From: Flavobacterium urumqiense | Lineage (GTDB): Bacteria > Bacteroidota > Bacteroidia > Flavobacteriales > Flavobacteriaceae | NCBI RefSeq assembly: GCF_900108015.1 | Contig: NZ_FNVP01000001.1 | Span: 186,001 to 250,000 of the forward strand | DNA length: 64,000 nucleotides | Direction: 5' to 3' | In this document: positions 1-9,860 of the stretch, one piece after another | Numbering within the stretch: the stretch's first letter is position 1 | Layout of the letters: every line of letters starts with the position of its first letter | The notes under the pieces: generated by a model | Seen by the model: only the letters and a program-made list of their open reading frames with translations | Databases searched by the model: none | What the model was told of the DNA's origin: nothing | Position numbers and translations under genes: made by a program

Positions 1-1027
1 GATTCCGTACTTTCAGGATTAAAAAACTCCCCTTTATACCCTTCTTCTTCAACTAAAATACTTAAATCTCCTAAATTCGGCATTACAACTGCCTTACCGT
101 AACTACCCGCTTGGTGTAAAACGCCAGAACTTCCGGTAGTAGATGTATATGGGAAAACTACCATGGCACTTTCATTAAAAATGGTAGCAACCTCATTTTC
201 TTCAACATAACCCGTAAAAATTATTCCGGGAACATGAGCATATTTTTCTTTGACTGTCTGTAAATATCCCGGAGTATTAGGACTATCTGTTCCAGCAATT
301 ACAATTTCTATTGCTTCGTCACTGTTTTTTCTGATTAATTCAACTGCATCTATTAAAATTTCAACTTTTTTATAAGTTCCAAATTTACCAAATGCCATTA
401 CCTTTTTAGAACCTGGGGGCAAATCAAAATTGGGTTTTTTTGGTATCTCAAAGGTCCCATGAGGAATTAATATTACATTATCTGTTTTGTATTTTTCATT
501 TAAAATCTCCACATATTTATTAATGGTCACAGCAACTTTATCTGCTTTGAGAATACACTTAGTCAAACATGTTCCGATAAAATTATAGGCTTTCTTCGCT
601 AATTTATTATCTGTAAAACCTGCACTTTCGAGATCAACTTGTTCTAATATGTTGTGCAATAAAACAATTGTATTGAAACCAAAAAGTCGCGAAATCATAG
701 GTATTAATAAGCCCAAAGCAGCAGGAACTTTTTTATCTCCAAATTTTACAAATTGTAAATTGAACAAAACAGCATCTGGTTTTTCATTTAAAATAGTTCT
801 ACAAATAGTGAATAGATTAAAATAACTATTAAATTTCCAACATTCTCTCACAGAAACTTTATGACTGTTTTTAAAATCCAGTTGTTTTGGTTCTTTTGTT
901 TTATCAGTAATCAAAAGTAGCTCCGCAACTTCCACTCTTTGCACGAAATTCTTTACCAAATGATAACCATATTCATTCAAGGTTACTTTGCTGGGCGGGA
1001 ATGATGTTACTACAGCTATTTTCATTG
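1..1027 (-). CDS. Glycosyltransferase family 4-like, 3' end cut by window edge
   Basis: The frame opens with an ATG at 1025-1027 and stays open for 342 codons to the left edge, so the C-terminus is missing. The N-terminus MKIAVVTSFPPSK is the usual first beta strand of GT-B glycosyltransferases. A second Rossmann-type half follows (VMAFGKFGTYKKVEILIDAV, then VIAGTDSPNTPGYL), and then the sugar-nucleotide loop STTGSSGVLHQAGSYGKAVV, which matches the donor-binding region of GT4 enzymes. It probably transfers a sugar from a nucleotide donor to a lipid-linked or surface glycan on the cytoplasmic face. The flippase gene lies 72 bp upstream on the same strand, consistent with one polysaccharide assembly operon. 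Donor and acceptor cannot be inferred. Confidence 0.85.
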
Positions 1028-1099
1028 GGTCTTCGTTTTTAGTACTATAAATATCTTTGTTCACAAGATTTTAATCTGTTATTTTCGACGACTGGTCTA

Positions 1100-2353
1100 T
1101 TAGTTAAGACGAACATTCTTTTTATTATGATAAAAGAAAAAGCACAATTGAAAAAACAACAGTACCACCATAGCAATAACCTGCATTTCTACTACTTGTT
1201 CAAGAGAATTATGGAATAGAACTATTAGTGCAATTTGTGTGATTCCCAAAACTGCAGAGATAACAACTGGTATATATTTATTAATGGATAAAAAATAATA
1301 TGCAAAAATGTTCGCAATAGCAAAAACTGAAGTTGCTAATGCGTATTTCCATAATAGAAAAGCAATAGAAATATACTTTTCTCCAAACATAACCTTTACG
1401 ACAAAATTAGGAAACAAATAGGTAAAAAGTACAATTCCTATTGATAAAACAGTAATATAACTTATATATTTCATTAGGATAGGCAGCGTGTTTTTACCTT
1501 CTTTTTTTAACAATATAACCTTTGGTAAAAGCAACATAACAAACATCCATGCAACAAAATATACAACTCTTCCTATTAATGCTAAAGAAGCATACAAACC
1601 AGCCTCTTTATTATTAAAATAGTGTTTTACCAAAATAATATCGCTGTTGTTTATAATAATTTGTGTGAGTTCATAAAAGGCTGTTAATGCAAAAAAAATA
1701 ATGATACTCTTTGTATCTAAAACTTCATTTGTAAAGGAAATATTTGTTTTGACAACGATGCTTTTTTGAAAAGGGAAAAGCCCAAAAATAAGTGATATCG
1801 ATATTCCAGCAGCTACTGCTACTGAAGTAGGCAAAGAGGGAACCAGAAGGACAAGCGCCAGAGTCAGGAACAAACGACTTAACATTTCGGTTATATAAGT
1901 AACCGACATTTTTTTCAAATCATTTTTACCTTGATACAATCCTCTGTTTACACTCATCAAAAAATACAAAGGAATTCCTATTGCAAAAATCAGAAACATC
2001 GTTGCTGTTTTGGTGTGAAAAAGAGTTTGAAGTTGACTATTAAAAATCATTATGATTGCTCCAAAAACAACACCAACCAAAACTGCGATTTTTGTTATCG
2101 TAACAATAAATAATTGCAATTTTTGATTTTCAAATAAAACGGAATATTTTGCAGCAACAATTTGAAAAGTCATTCCAAGAAATGACAGTATTAATAAAAA
2201 AGTGATTAAAATTGCCGCATCCGAAAATTCAGTTGGACCCAGAATTCTACCCAATAATAAGTTATAGATATAATTTCCAGCATTAACAACTAACATTGTT
2301 AACATAAAGACATGGTCTGAACTTAATTTTTTAGGAATTGAAGGTAAATTCAA
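1100..2353 (-). CDS. Polysaccharide flippase, Wzx/MATE-like (MVF superfamily)
   Basis: This 417-residue protein is almost entirely hydrophobic, with about 12 predicted membrane spans. The N-terminal stretch NAGNYIYNLLLGRILGPTEF and later VNRGLYQGKNDL are typical of oligosaccharide flippases of the polysaccharide biosynthesis family (PF01943/PF13440). Such proteins move undecaprenyl-linked repeat units across the inner membrane. The length is normal for the family. It lies directly upstream of the glycosyltransferase on the same strand. The exact glycan, whether O-antigen, capsule or another exopolysaccharide, cannot be told from this window. Confidence 0.85.
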   Translation of the reverse strand: MNLPSIPKKLSSDHVFMLTMLVVNAGNYIYNLLLGRILGPTEFSDAAILITFLLILSFLGMTFQIVAAKYSVLFENQKLQLFIVTITKIAVLVGVVFGAIIMIFNSQLQTLFHTKTATMFLIFAIGIPLYFLMSVNRGLYQGKNDLKKMSVTYITEMLSRLFLTLALVLLVPSLPTSVAVAAGISISLIFGLFPFQKSIVVKTNISFTNEVLDTKSIIIFFALTAFYELTQIIINNSDIILVKHYFNNKEAGLYASLALIGRVVYFVAWMFVMLLLPKVILLKKEGKNTLPILMKYISYITVLSIGIVLFTYLFPNFVVKVMFGEKYISIAFLLWKYALATSVFAIANIFAYYFLSINKYIPVVISAVLGITQIALIVLFHNSLEQVVEMQVIAMVVLLFFQLCFFFYHNKKNVRLN

Positions 2354-2579
2354 AAGGGGGAACTTTTAAGAATTAATAGCGACAATAATACAAAAATAAT
2401 CATGTGAAATAAAATTAACCTTAAAGTATATTTTATTAGTCCTCGTCTTAAATACAATTGAAAAAAAGAAACATTCATCTTTGAAATCAGATATTTGTTC
2501 GGTGAAAAACATTTTACTATCGTTCAAATATGATCCCTTTATCCTAACTTGCGCTGAAATTATTAAAGAATAATACCGA

Positions 2580-4640
2580 ATGAAATTATTAAAAAAATTA
2601 GTTTTTATTATCTTGATTTGTTGCGGTTTTATCAGTAGCGCTCAAGATATGAATAGAGGTTTTAGCCATCTTGAAAAAGGAGAATTTGACAAAGCCGAGA
2701 TGTTTTTTGAAGATATTTTAAAATCCTATCCCCAAAACAAGACAGCACAACTTTGTTATGCCAGAGCAATTGGTCTAAACAGTCAACCCGAAAAAGCTTT
2801 AACTCTTTTTATCAATCTAAAAAAAGAATATCCTGGTGATTTAGAAATCGAATTGAATTATGCAGAATCCTTACTTTGGAACAAAAAATTTGTTGAAGCT
2901 AAAGCATTCTACAGCCTTTTGGTTCAAAAAAACACAACTAATTTTGTGGCCCATCTTGGCTATGCAAATACGCTCTCTAATTTAAAAGAATTCAAAGAGG
3001 CACTATTTTATGTAAATCGAGCTTTAGAAATTTCTCCCGCAAACCCTGGGGCATTAGTTTCCAGAAAATATATAAAATTAGGATATGCCAATCATAAAGT
3101 AAATGAAAAATTATATAGCGAAGCCGAAACCTTTTATGATGAAATTTTAATCGATTTCCCAAATGATAAAGAAACACTCTTAAACAAAGCCAATTTATTT
3201 CTAATTACTAAGAATATTGCTGAAGGAAAAAAAAACTATTCTCTTATTGCAAAAAATGACCCAATAGTTGCATTAAATGGGTTATCATTGATTGAACATA
3301 TAGATGGAAAAGACAAAAAAGCTTTAACTTTAGTTGAAGAAGCAACCCAAAAAGCCAAAAGCAGCACCGATGCAAATTTAATTAAACAAACGCAGGAACG
3401 CTATGTACAGGCTTTGATTTGGAATAAAAAATACAAACTGGCTGAACAAAAAATAAGTGAATTAAACACTAAATATGCTAATGAAAATTGGTTGCTGGCC
3501 CTATCCGCAACTTTAGCTATTTACCGAAGTGATTTTAAAGAAAGTATCAAATATTACTCTGCTATATTAGGAAATGATTCGAAATCTTTTGATGGAAATC
3601 TTGGAATTGCTAATGCATACTATGCATCTGGCGAAGTGTCTAATTCATTAAATGCTGTTACTAAAACCTTGGAAATTTTCAAAAATCAAAATGATGCCGA
3701 AAACTTCTTGAAAAAAATAAAGGAAGAGCATACTCCAACTTTAGAAGAGAAACTTAGCTATTCCTTTGACAATGGTAATAACACGGCAATTAGTTCTCGA
3801 ACTAATATAATTTTTCCCTTATCTACAAAATGGTCCATAAATACAACCTATCAATATAGAAAAACCGGTAATAAAATAACTAATGTTAAAGCAAATACAA
3901 ATGATGTGCTAATAGGAGTTGGATATAAGTTTCATCCAAAAATTAATTTTAATTTGGAAGCGGGTATTACATCAGCGAATTCGACAGCCGTTAAATACAC
4001 ACAATCTTTGATTAACCTTTATTTCAAAACAAAACCATTTAAATTGCAAGATTTAGAAATAGGATACAAACGTGATTTACAAAATTTCAATACCGATTTA
4101 ATTGACAAACAGATTGCAACAAACAATTATTATTTGAATTACAATATTGGCAGTAACTTTAATTTAGGTTGGTTTACTCAGTATTTTTACACCACTCAAA
4201 CAGACAATAATACTAGAAACTTATTATTCACCTCCCTGTATTATAATTTCATGTCGCAGCCCGTTTTAAAAGGCGGATTTAATTATCAATTCATCTCTTT
4301 TAAAGATCAGGTGCCCACCGTTTATTTTAGTCCCAAGAAATTTAATGCTTTTGAAATCTTTATTGATTTTTTAAAGGACGAAAAAACAGCAGTAAATAAA
4401 AGCTGGTTTTATAATGTAAATGCCGCGGTAGGATATCAATTTATAGAAGATAATGACAAGCAACTTACTTACAGAATTCAAGCTCGTTTTGGCTACAAAT
4501 TCTCTGATCGATTATTAGCCAATATTTATGGAGGACGAAGTAATATAGCTTCTGTATCTGTTGCTGGATTTACCTACACCGAAATGGGACTTCGCTTAAA
4601 ATGGAATTTATTTGACAAACCTGTTTTCAAATTACAATAA
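2580..4640 (+). CDS. TPR-repeat outer-membrane beta-barrel protein (YaiO-like)
   Basis: The protein has 686 residues. Residues 1-21 are a signal peptide ending FISSAQ. Residues ~25-380 are helical TPR-type repeats (for example HLEKGEFDKAEMFFEDIL and AHLGYANTLSNLKEFKEAL). From ~385 the sequence changes to alternating strands typical of an outer-membrane barrel (TTYQYRKTGNKITNVKANTN, VGYKFHPKINFNLEAG) and ends in MGLRLKWNLFDKPVFKLQ with a barrel-like terminus. This TPR plus barrel layout is that of YaiO/PgaA-like proteins linked to exopolysaccharide export. It is divergent from the glycosyltransferase/flippase pair, which supports a polysaccharide role. A hairpin terminator follows 30 bp downstream. 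Confidence 0.75.
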   Translation: MKLLKKLVFIILICCGFISSAQDMNRGFSHLEKGEFDKAEMFFEDILKSYPQNKTAQLCYARAIGLNSQPEKALTLFINLKKEYPGDLEIELNYAESLLWNKKFVEAKAFYSLLVQKNTTNFVAHLGYANTLSNLKEFKEALFYVNRALEISPANPGALVSRKYIKLGYANHKVNEKLYSEAETFYDEILIDFPNDKETLLNKANLFLITKNIAEGKKNYSLIAKNDPIVALNGLSLIEHIDGKDKKALTLVEEATQKAKSSTDANLIKQTQERYVQALIWNKKYKLAEQKISELNTKYANENWLLALSATLAIYRSDFKESIKYYSAILGNDSKSFDGNLGIANAYYASGEVSNSLNAVTKTLEIFKNQNDAENFLKKIKEEHTPTLEEKLSYSFDNGNNTAISSRTNIIFPLSTKWSINTTYQYRKTGNKITNVKANTNDVLIGVGYKFHPKINFNLEAGITSANSTAVKYTQSLINLYFKTKPFKLQDLEIGYKRDLQNFNTDLIDKQIATNNYYLNYNIGSNFNLGWFTQYFYTTQTDNNTRNLLFTSLYYNFMSQPVLKGGFNYQFISFKDQVPTVYFSPKKFNAFEIFIDFLKDEKTAVNKSWFYNVNAAVGYQFIEDNDKQLTYRIQARFGYKFSDRLLANIYGGRSNIASVSVAGFTYTEMGLRLKWNLFDKPVFKLQ

Positions 4641-4671
4641 TCATATATTACCAAACTATTTTAAACCAAAA

Positions 4672-4705
4672 AGAGGTTGCCAATTTAGGTAATCTCTTTT
4701 TTTTT
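4672..4705 (+). terminator. Rho-independent terminator after the TPR/barrel gene
   Basis: Stem AGAGGTTGCC / GGTAATCTCT with two G-U pairs and a six-base loop, followed by eight T residues, starting 31 bp after the stop codon. Confidence 0.8.
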
Positions 4706-5242
4706 GCAATACTTAAAATTGCTAAAAGTCACATAATTATTTCATCGTTAATAATTAAAATAACTTGTTAGGAGTAATTAATTTATTTGTGTTTTAATAT
4801 TATTTATTGGCCTGTCAAAAATGAATTTATTGATAAATGGTTCTAAAGTTAACGCGGTTATTCTATCCAAAATTCTAGTTTTAAAGCCCCGAAAAAACCT
4901 TGCAAAATTTCTTCTGATCATAAATTAGTCACACAATTAAGAGACTAAAGTTTCTATACGTTTTCTTGATTTTCTAAAAACTAAACTAATAGAAACTACC
5001 ACTAAATTAAATTTTTTTTCTATCAACTCCAGATTTTTTTCTTAATTACAATTCAAAGAATTTTTAACCTGAAAAACTCTAAATTATTTTTTTACTAAAT
5101 TTGACATTGTTAGTGGTTGATGAAAAAAATTTACTTCAAAGAATTACACCCAGTGGTTTTGGTAGAAGATTTCTAAACACTATTTACAACCATGCAATCT
5201 CGTTTTTTGTAATTAATAAAGCAATAACCTAAAATTATTGAC
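4706..5242. other. Non-coding stretch, no gene seen
   Basis: This very AT-rich gap lies between two converging terminators. I found no long open frame, tRNA or tandem repeat. A short frame at 5119-5175 (18 codons, starting MKKIYFKELH) has no recognisable family. Confidence 0.5.
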
Positions 5243-5270
5243 CAAAAAAAAGCGACCCAGTTGGATCGCT
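5243..5270 (-). terminator. Rho-independent terminator after the ice-binding protein gene
   Basis: On the minus strand AGCGATCC pairs with GGGTCGCT (one G-U) and is followed by a run of eight T. It lies 22 bp beyond the stop codon of the ice-binding protein gene. Confidence 0.8.
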
Positions 5271-5291
5271 TCGCAGTTCGTTGTGGCATTC

Positions 5292-8200
5292 TTAGTTAAT
5301 CATAAATTTGGTTTGTAATGTTTCATTTTCTTTTGTTTTGACAATTAATAGGTACAACCCTTTGCCTAAATTATCTAATGGTACTTGTATTTCATTATTA
5401 GATGGTATCGTTTTATACTCTTTTGTGATCAGAATTCTTCCAGAAATATCCATCACTTTTACACTTGCACTTTGTGTTATTTTAGGTAAGACTAGCGTAG
5501 TAAAAAGTTGGCATGGATTAGGATAATTGTACATATTCTTACCAAATTCATTTGCAAAACCAACAGTGCTTAAAGAACCTGCATTTTTAAAAGCTAAGTG
5601 CGATACATTGATCTCAAAAGGTTGAAAACCGCTATAATTTCCTTGGACAGAGAAAACAAGTCCTTTAATTTTTTCGTTATTGTATTTTTGCCCTTTTGGA
5701 TTACTAAACTTATTAAAAAGAACATTCATCTCTGAAATAGTTGAATTTGCCGAAATCTGAAAACGTAATCTATCATTCCAGTCTGTTGTATTATCTGTTA
5801 CCAGAATTACCTCAACAGGCAATGAATTTTGAATTTTAAAACCTATTGCAGTAAATCCATTTGCATCAAAAACTAATTCTCCTGGAAGAATATTTCTAAA
5901 TAAATTCATGGTCCCATAAACAGTTCCACTAACAGCAGCATTTCGTTCTATTGCATATTGGTCGCTCGCAATAGCAGTATTTACGCTACTATCAATTTTA
6001 AATGATGAAATTGTAGTTTCTAGTTTAGAATAATCCAATCCCCACGGACCGTCTGCTAAATACAATGCATCTATTTGGGCTGATTTATTTCCTAATACAG
6101 AGAAACCAATATCAAATATACCGCCTAAGTCTGTTATTACATCTTGTTCGTAAGAACCTGATAAGTTTATGTTTTGAGATACAAACTCTGTTGCCGCTAA
6201 TTCAGTTGTTTTTTTATTTCCTTCGAAAAGCACCTTTGAAGCACCCGTTTTATTAATTAAAGAAAGATGCAATTGACCATTTTTATAAAATCCTTTTTTT
6301 ACAAAAACACTTGGAATTCTGTTACTAACTACATCGGCGCTAACAATTCCTTTTGAAGTAAATTTTGCCAAAATACTATTAGCAATGCTACTTACCTGTC
6401 CCATCGAAGAACCCCAAATTTGAAAATTAAGATAATCCCCAGACGGATACTGAGCTAAATTCCAGTAACTATGTAATTTATTTTCTGTAGGTAATTGTTG
6501 CATAGAAAAATTCAAGGCATATTCAACTAATCCATTGGCTCTTTTTAATTTTACCATTATGATTTCATAACCATTTAGATTAACCGTTCTAATATCCTCT
6601 AGAGAAGAACTATTTAAACGATCACAAATCGCTTTTGAATGACTGTAAATACCTCCAATTGTTTCTGTTGCTAATACTGCTGCAACACGACTAGCGCCTT
6701 GATAGTAATCGACTGAATATACTTGTTTTGCATTTGTGATTCCCAGTAAATCTTTTGGACTTGAAACATAAGTTGTTTCAGTTCCATACATTCCGGTAAT
6801 AGGAAGTAAACTTGCAAAATCTGTTACTGTTGTTTTACCAGTTAAATTAGCAACCGCAAAAAATTTCTTTTGCAACTCTTTTTTATCAGCAAAGCTATTT
6901 GATTTTATTCTATTAAAGTTTCTTTTAGCGATAAGTGTCGCTAAATCTCCATTGCTCTCTAAACCTCCATTATTAGCCGAAGAAACATCAGTGGCACTGC
7001 TTACATCCGCAACATTATTGGTATCGAAAGATTCAAATGGAGCTGCTGAAACGTAAAAAACAGCGTCATTGAAATCGTTGTCACAAGAAGAATTATCTCT
7101 TCTTATATCCTCGAATCCTAGAATTATTCTTTGATTTTCTGCGTCTTTCAAGAGTACGTTATGTTGTCTTAAATTTGAGTGGGCCTCTGGATTAAAATTT
7201 GGATTAGAAAATAATCTCGACAATCCATCAGTCACATGAGTATCATCCCATCCATTAGCCAAAAGTACCCATCCTATTCCTGTTCCTGCATCAAAATTTC
7301 CAATTTTGACTTTGTTTCCAGTCAATAAACTACCACCGCTTCCCGCAGCTGAAACATTAGGAAAAACAATTGTAATGTCAGTTGCACTTGGAGCTACCGT
7401 TGGGGGATTATTAATATCGTAGGTATAAAATCCTAAAACATTTTTATATGCTGTATCTTCGGAAACAAATGTTACCCATACATCCGCATTTTTTTTTAAC
7501 AGTAGCTCCGTATCATATTCAGAAAAAAGATATTGAGGATTATACGTTGGAACAGGATAATTTTCTGGCAAAGAATTTTTAATTAGATTAATTGATTCTG
7601 TGCTGACAATATCGCTTGTAGCAAAATACTGTGGTGTACCATCTGTAGTGTAGTTGCCTAAAAAATTATAAGACGAACTCGCTGGAGAAATTGTCGCTTT
7701 TGTTTCATAAACGGAAACGGCCCCAACATTTGAATATAAGCTTCCGTTTAATGTACTGCCTGCTCCCATAGAAACAGCTCCATCATATCCTATTAAGATA
7801 CCATTCATTGTAGTTCCTGCACCCATAGCAACTGCTCCGTTTGCAAGCCAAATAACATTTGCAGCTACCGCACCATTCGTCAAAATAATAGCTGTATTGG
7901 CAGCTGCTGAAAGAGCTCCTCCTATTTTAAAAATAAATAAAGCGTTTGGATTTCCGCGAGCATCTAATGTAAGAGATCCAATAATAGATGCGGCTGCTCC
8001 TGCAGAATAAACGCCTGGGACAAGAGTTTCTCCATTTCCATAAATAGTGCTGTGATTCGTGATTGTTGCCACTGTATTTTGAAGTTGAACGCAGGCTGCA
8101 TTTAAATCTGAAGCAGCTTGTGCGGTAACTGTATTGACATTTTCTATTGTTCCGTCTATAGTTGTAGGTGATTCAAAACCGGAGATCGCACCAATATTTG

Positions 8201-8405
8201 CTCCAACTTTTCCTTTTAAAGTAGAAGTGCCCGTGTTTGATATTGCGCCATTTCCAGAAAAAAGGACAAATTTACCAGCTGTTCCAAAACTAGGCTTGGT
8301 TTGAGCATTTACTTTACTTTCAAATCCAAAAATCAATAAAAAAGAAATAAAACCAATAAAACCTAAAAATAAATTTTTATTTTTATATTGTGTAGAGTTC
8401 ATCAT
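5292..8405 (-). CDS. Secreted ice-binding protein (DUF3494) with DUF4114-like domain and T9SS sorting tail
   Basis: A start at 8405 or 8402 puts a clean signal peptide first (NLFLGFIGFISFLLIFGF ... VNAQ); an in-frame start 39 bp upstream is less likely. The next ~200 residues are a DUF3494 ice-binding beta-solenoid: FVLFSGNGAISNTGTSTLKG at its start, then GAVAMGAGTTMNGILIGYDG and GAVSMGAGSTLNGSLYSN, the family's characteristic repeats. A middle domain carries FEDIRRDNSSCDNDFNDAVF, the acidic signature of DUF4114. The last ~75 residues (YNYPNP ... VKVMDISGRIL ... LGKGLYLL) are a type A T9SS C-terminal signal, so the protein should be exported and cell-attached or released. DUF3494 proteins are known to bind ice and inhibit recrystallisation. 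At ~1037 residues it is far longer than simple DUF3494 proteins. It lies 127 bp downstream of the LytTR regulator. Confidence 0.9.
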   Translation of the reverse strand: MMNSTQYKNKNLFLGFIGFISFLLIFGFESKVNAQTKPSFGTAGKFVLFSGNGAISNTGTSTLKGKVGANIGAISGFESPTTIDGTIENVNTVTAQAASDLNAACVQLQNTVATITNHSTIYGNGETLVPGVYSAGAAASIIGSLTLDARGNPNALFIFKIGGALSAAANTAIILTNGAVAANVIWLANGAVAMGAGTTMNGILIGYDGAVSMGAGSTLNGSLYSNVGAVSVYETKATISPASSSYNFLGNYTTDGTPQYFATSDIVSTESINLIKNSLPENYPVPTYNPQYLFSEYDTELLLKKNADVWVTFVSEDTAYKNVLGFYTYDINNPPTVAPSATDITIVFPNVSAAGSGGSLLTGNKVKIGNFDAGTGIGWVLLANGWDDTHVTDGLSRLFSNPNFNPEAHSNLRQHNVLLKDAENQRIILGFEDIRRDNSSCDNDFNDAVFYVSAAPFESFDTNNVADVSSATDVSSANNGGLESNGDLATLIAKRNFNRIKSNSFADKKELQKKFFAVANLTGKTTVTDFASLLPITGMYGTETTYVSSPKDLLGITNAKQVYSVDYYQGASRVAAVLATETIGGIYSHSKAICDRLNSSSLEDIRTVNLNGYEIIMVKLKRANGLVEYALNFSMQQLPTENKLHSYWNLAQYPSGDYLNFQIWGSSMGQVSSIANSILAKFTSKGIVSADVVSNRIPSVFVKKGFYKNGQLHLSLINKTGASKVLFEGNKKTTELAATEFVSQNINLSGSYEQDVITDLGGIFDIGFSVLGNKSAQIDALYLADGPWGLDYSKLETTISSFKIDSSVNTAIASDQYAIERNAAVSGTVYGTMNLFRNILPGELVFDANGFTAIGFKIQNSLPVEVILVTDNTTDWNDRLRFQISANSTISEMNVLFNKFSNPKGQKYNNEKIKGLVFSVQGNYSGFQPFEINVSHLAFKNAGSLSTVGFANEFGKNMYNYPNPCQLFTTLVLPKITQSASVKVMDISGRILITKEYKTIPSNNEIQVPLDNLGKGLYLLIVKTKENETLQTKFMIN

Positions 8406-8531
8406 GTATTTTGCCTTTAAAATATCTAAAATTATTTTCCGCAATTACTGAATTAAATCTAAGTTAAATTTATTTATCAGTTTATTTCGCAGTATCTATA
8501 GTTCAAATACAAATTTGTGACGACGAACTGA

Positions 8532-9239
8532 TTACAACAAATTTAATCTCTTCATTAATTCTGGTCTATTGGCGCGACTTACAGGAATCACATCCTTTGC
8601 TATTAGCACACTGTTATCCTTAATATCGATAATTTTATTGGTATTAATTATAAAGGAGCGATGTACTTTTAAAAATAAATCTTTAGATAATTTATCTTCA
8701 ATTTTTTTAAGGGTAGAGTGAACAATATAATTTTTATTTTCTGTTTTTATATGGATATAATCTCCTTTGGCTTCTACTATATTTATGGATGCTATGTCTA
8801 TTTTTATCAGTCTACGATCGATATTAATGTAAAATTCATTTACGTTGTCCTCGATTATTGGTTTTATTTCTGTTGCTTTGAAAGTGTTTTTATTAGAACT
8901 TGCTTTTTGAATTGCTTTTTGAAAACGATCTTCAGTAATAGGCTTTACTAAATAATCTACTATACATTCATACTCAAAAGCTTCGAAAGCAAAATTTTTG
9001 TCGGAGGTAACTAAAATTACTTTCGGAGGATTTTTTAAACTTTGGATAAAATCAAAGCCCGTAAAATCAGGCATATGAATGTCTAAAAAAATTAAATCAA
9101 CCTCATTATGATTCAAGAATTTTATAGCCTGAATGGCATTGGGAAATTCTTGAATTAGTTTAAGTTCCTGATATAGACTGATCTTCTGAGTCATAATCGC
9201 TCTCGCCATCTCTTCGTCATCAATAATAATGCAATTCAT
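8532..9239 (-). CDS. LytTR-family response regulator
   Basis: 235 residues: receiver domain 1-~115 followed by a LytTR DNA-binding domain (~135-235). Receiver landmarks are the acidic pair D7-D8, phosphoacceptor D53 in LIFLDIHMP, T78 in LVTSD and K99 in YLVKPI. The LytTR part shows INIVEAKGDYIHIKTENK and LKKIEDKLSKDLFLKVHRSF, the usual core of the family. It should bind promoter DNA when phosphorylated. It begins 13 bp after the Hpt gene stop, so the Hpt protein is its likely phosphodonor. The next gene downstream is the ice-binding protein, a possible but unproven target. Confidence 0.92.
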   Translation of the reverse strand: MNCIIIDDEEMARAIMTQKISLYQELKLIQEFPNAIQAIKFLNHNEVDLIFLDIHMPDFTGFDFIQSLKNPPKVILVTSDKNFAFEAFEYECIVDYLVKPITEDRFQKAIQKASSNKNTFKATEIKPIIEDNVNEFYINIDRRLIKIDIASINIVEAKGDYIHIKTENKNYIVHSTLKKIEDKLSKDLFLKVHRSFIINTNKIIDIKDNSVLIAKDVIPVSRANRPELMKRLNLL

Positions 9240-9252
9240 ACGGTAAGCGTTG

Positions 9253-9570
9253 TTACAAACAGTTTACAAACTCTTGCATGATTTTTAAAATATTTTTAAA
9301 ATCAGCATCCAGATTTGTTGAGTTATTTTTTAGATTAACTTCATATTCTTCAGCAATATAATAACTTTTTTCTAAACCAAGTATAGATATTTTATGTTTT
9401 AGTTTATGAACTAACTGCGAAGCCTGGTAAAAATTGGCGTTTCCCATTTGTTCTGAGTAGTCTTTTACTTCCTTTGGAAGTTCATTTTTAAGAATACCAA
9501 TTAATTTCGTTTTGAATTCAAGATTATCTCCTGACAATTCATCTATATAGTTTAGATTAGGATGTTCCAT
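9253..9570 (-). CDS. Histidine phosphotransfer (Hpt) domain protein
   Basis: With a start at 9570 (MEHPNLNYID) the product is 105 residues, the size of a single Hpt four-helix bundle. The phosphoacceptor region is QLVHKLKHKISILGL, matching the Hpt pattern of His, Lys and a conserved Gly one helix turn later. A longer in-frame extension to 9630 is rejected because it overlaps the 3' end of a decayed kinase read in another frame. The ATG overlaps the kinase remnant's terminal codons, a sign of former translational coupling. Hpt proteins pass phosphate from a kinase receiver to a response regulator; here the next gene is a LytTR regulator. Confidence 0.88.
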   Translation of the reverse strand: MEHPNLNYIDELSGDNLEFKTKLIGILKNELPKEVKDYSEQMGNANFYQASQLVHKLKHKISILGLEKSYYIAEEYEVNLKNNSTNLDADFKNILKIMQEFVNCL

Positions 9571-9860
9571 CGTTTTTTTGCTATTGTAAAATAAAAAGTT
9601 ATACCTATCCCTTGTTGACTTTCGAGCCAAATTTATCCGTTGTAAAAATCTATAATTTTTTTAACAATAGAAAGCCCTATCCCTTAATTTTTGATTGGCA
9701 GCAAAAAGTTCATCAGAACTAATTTTCATTGCATTTTGCAGCAAAAATATCTGATTTTCATAATTTTCAAAGGAATTACTAATTAAATTAAAAAAATATC
9801 TAAATCATTCAGCCCTGCTTTACGTTTATTATCAATTTCTCTTTTTAATAATGAATTCAT
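9552..9860 (-). pseudogene. Histidine kinase remnant with large internal deletion
   Basis: The frame starts ATG at 9860 in a TAATG overlap with the stop of the FIST pseudogene. After MNSLLKREIDNKRKAGLNDL it shifts frame by one base and continues LISNSFENYENQIFLLQNAM then ISSDELFAANQKL, a helical kinase N-terminus. At about 9682 it jumps directly to GIGLSIVKKIIDFYNG, which is the G2 box of a HATPase_c domain, then WLESQQGIGITFYFTIAKK. So the kinase core (His box, N and G1 boxes) is missing, and there is a further in-frame stop after YNG. What remains is about 55 residues from the start and 35 from the end. It would have been the kinase feeding the adjacent Hpt protein. Confidence 0.85.

Noticed and set aside
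5119..5175. 18-codon frame MKKIYFKELH...
   Set aside because: Too short, no family, no promoter box, no ribosome-related signal; chance is sufficient.
9571..9630. Longer start for the Hpt protein
   Set aside because: The extra residues are the out-of-frame reading of the decayed kinase's HATPase end (9577-9680).
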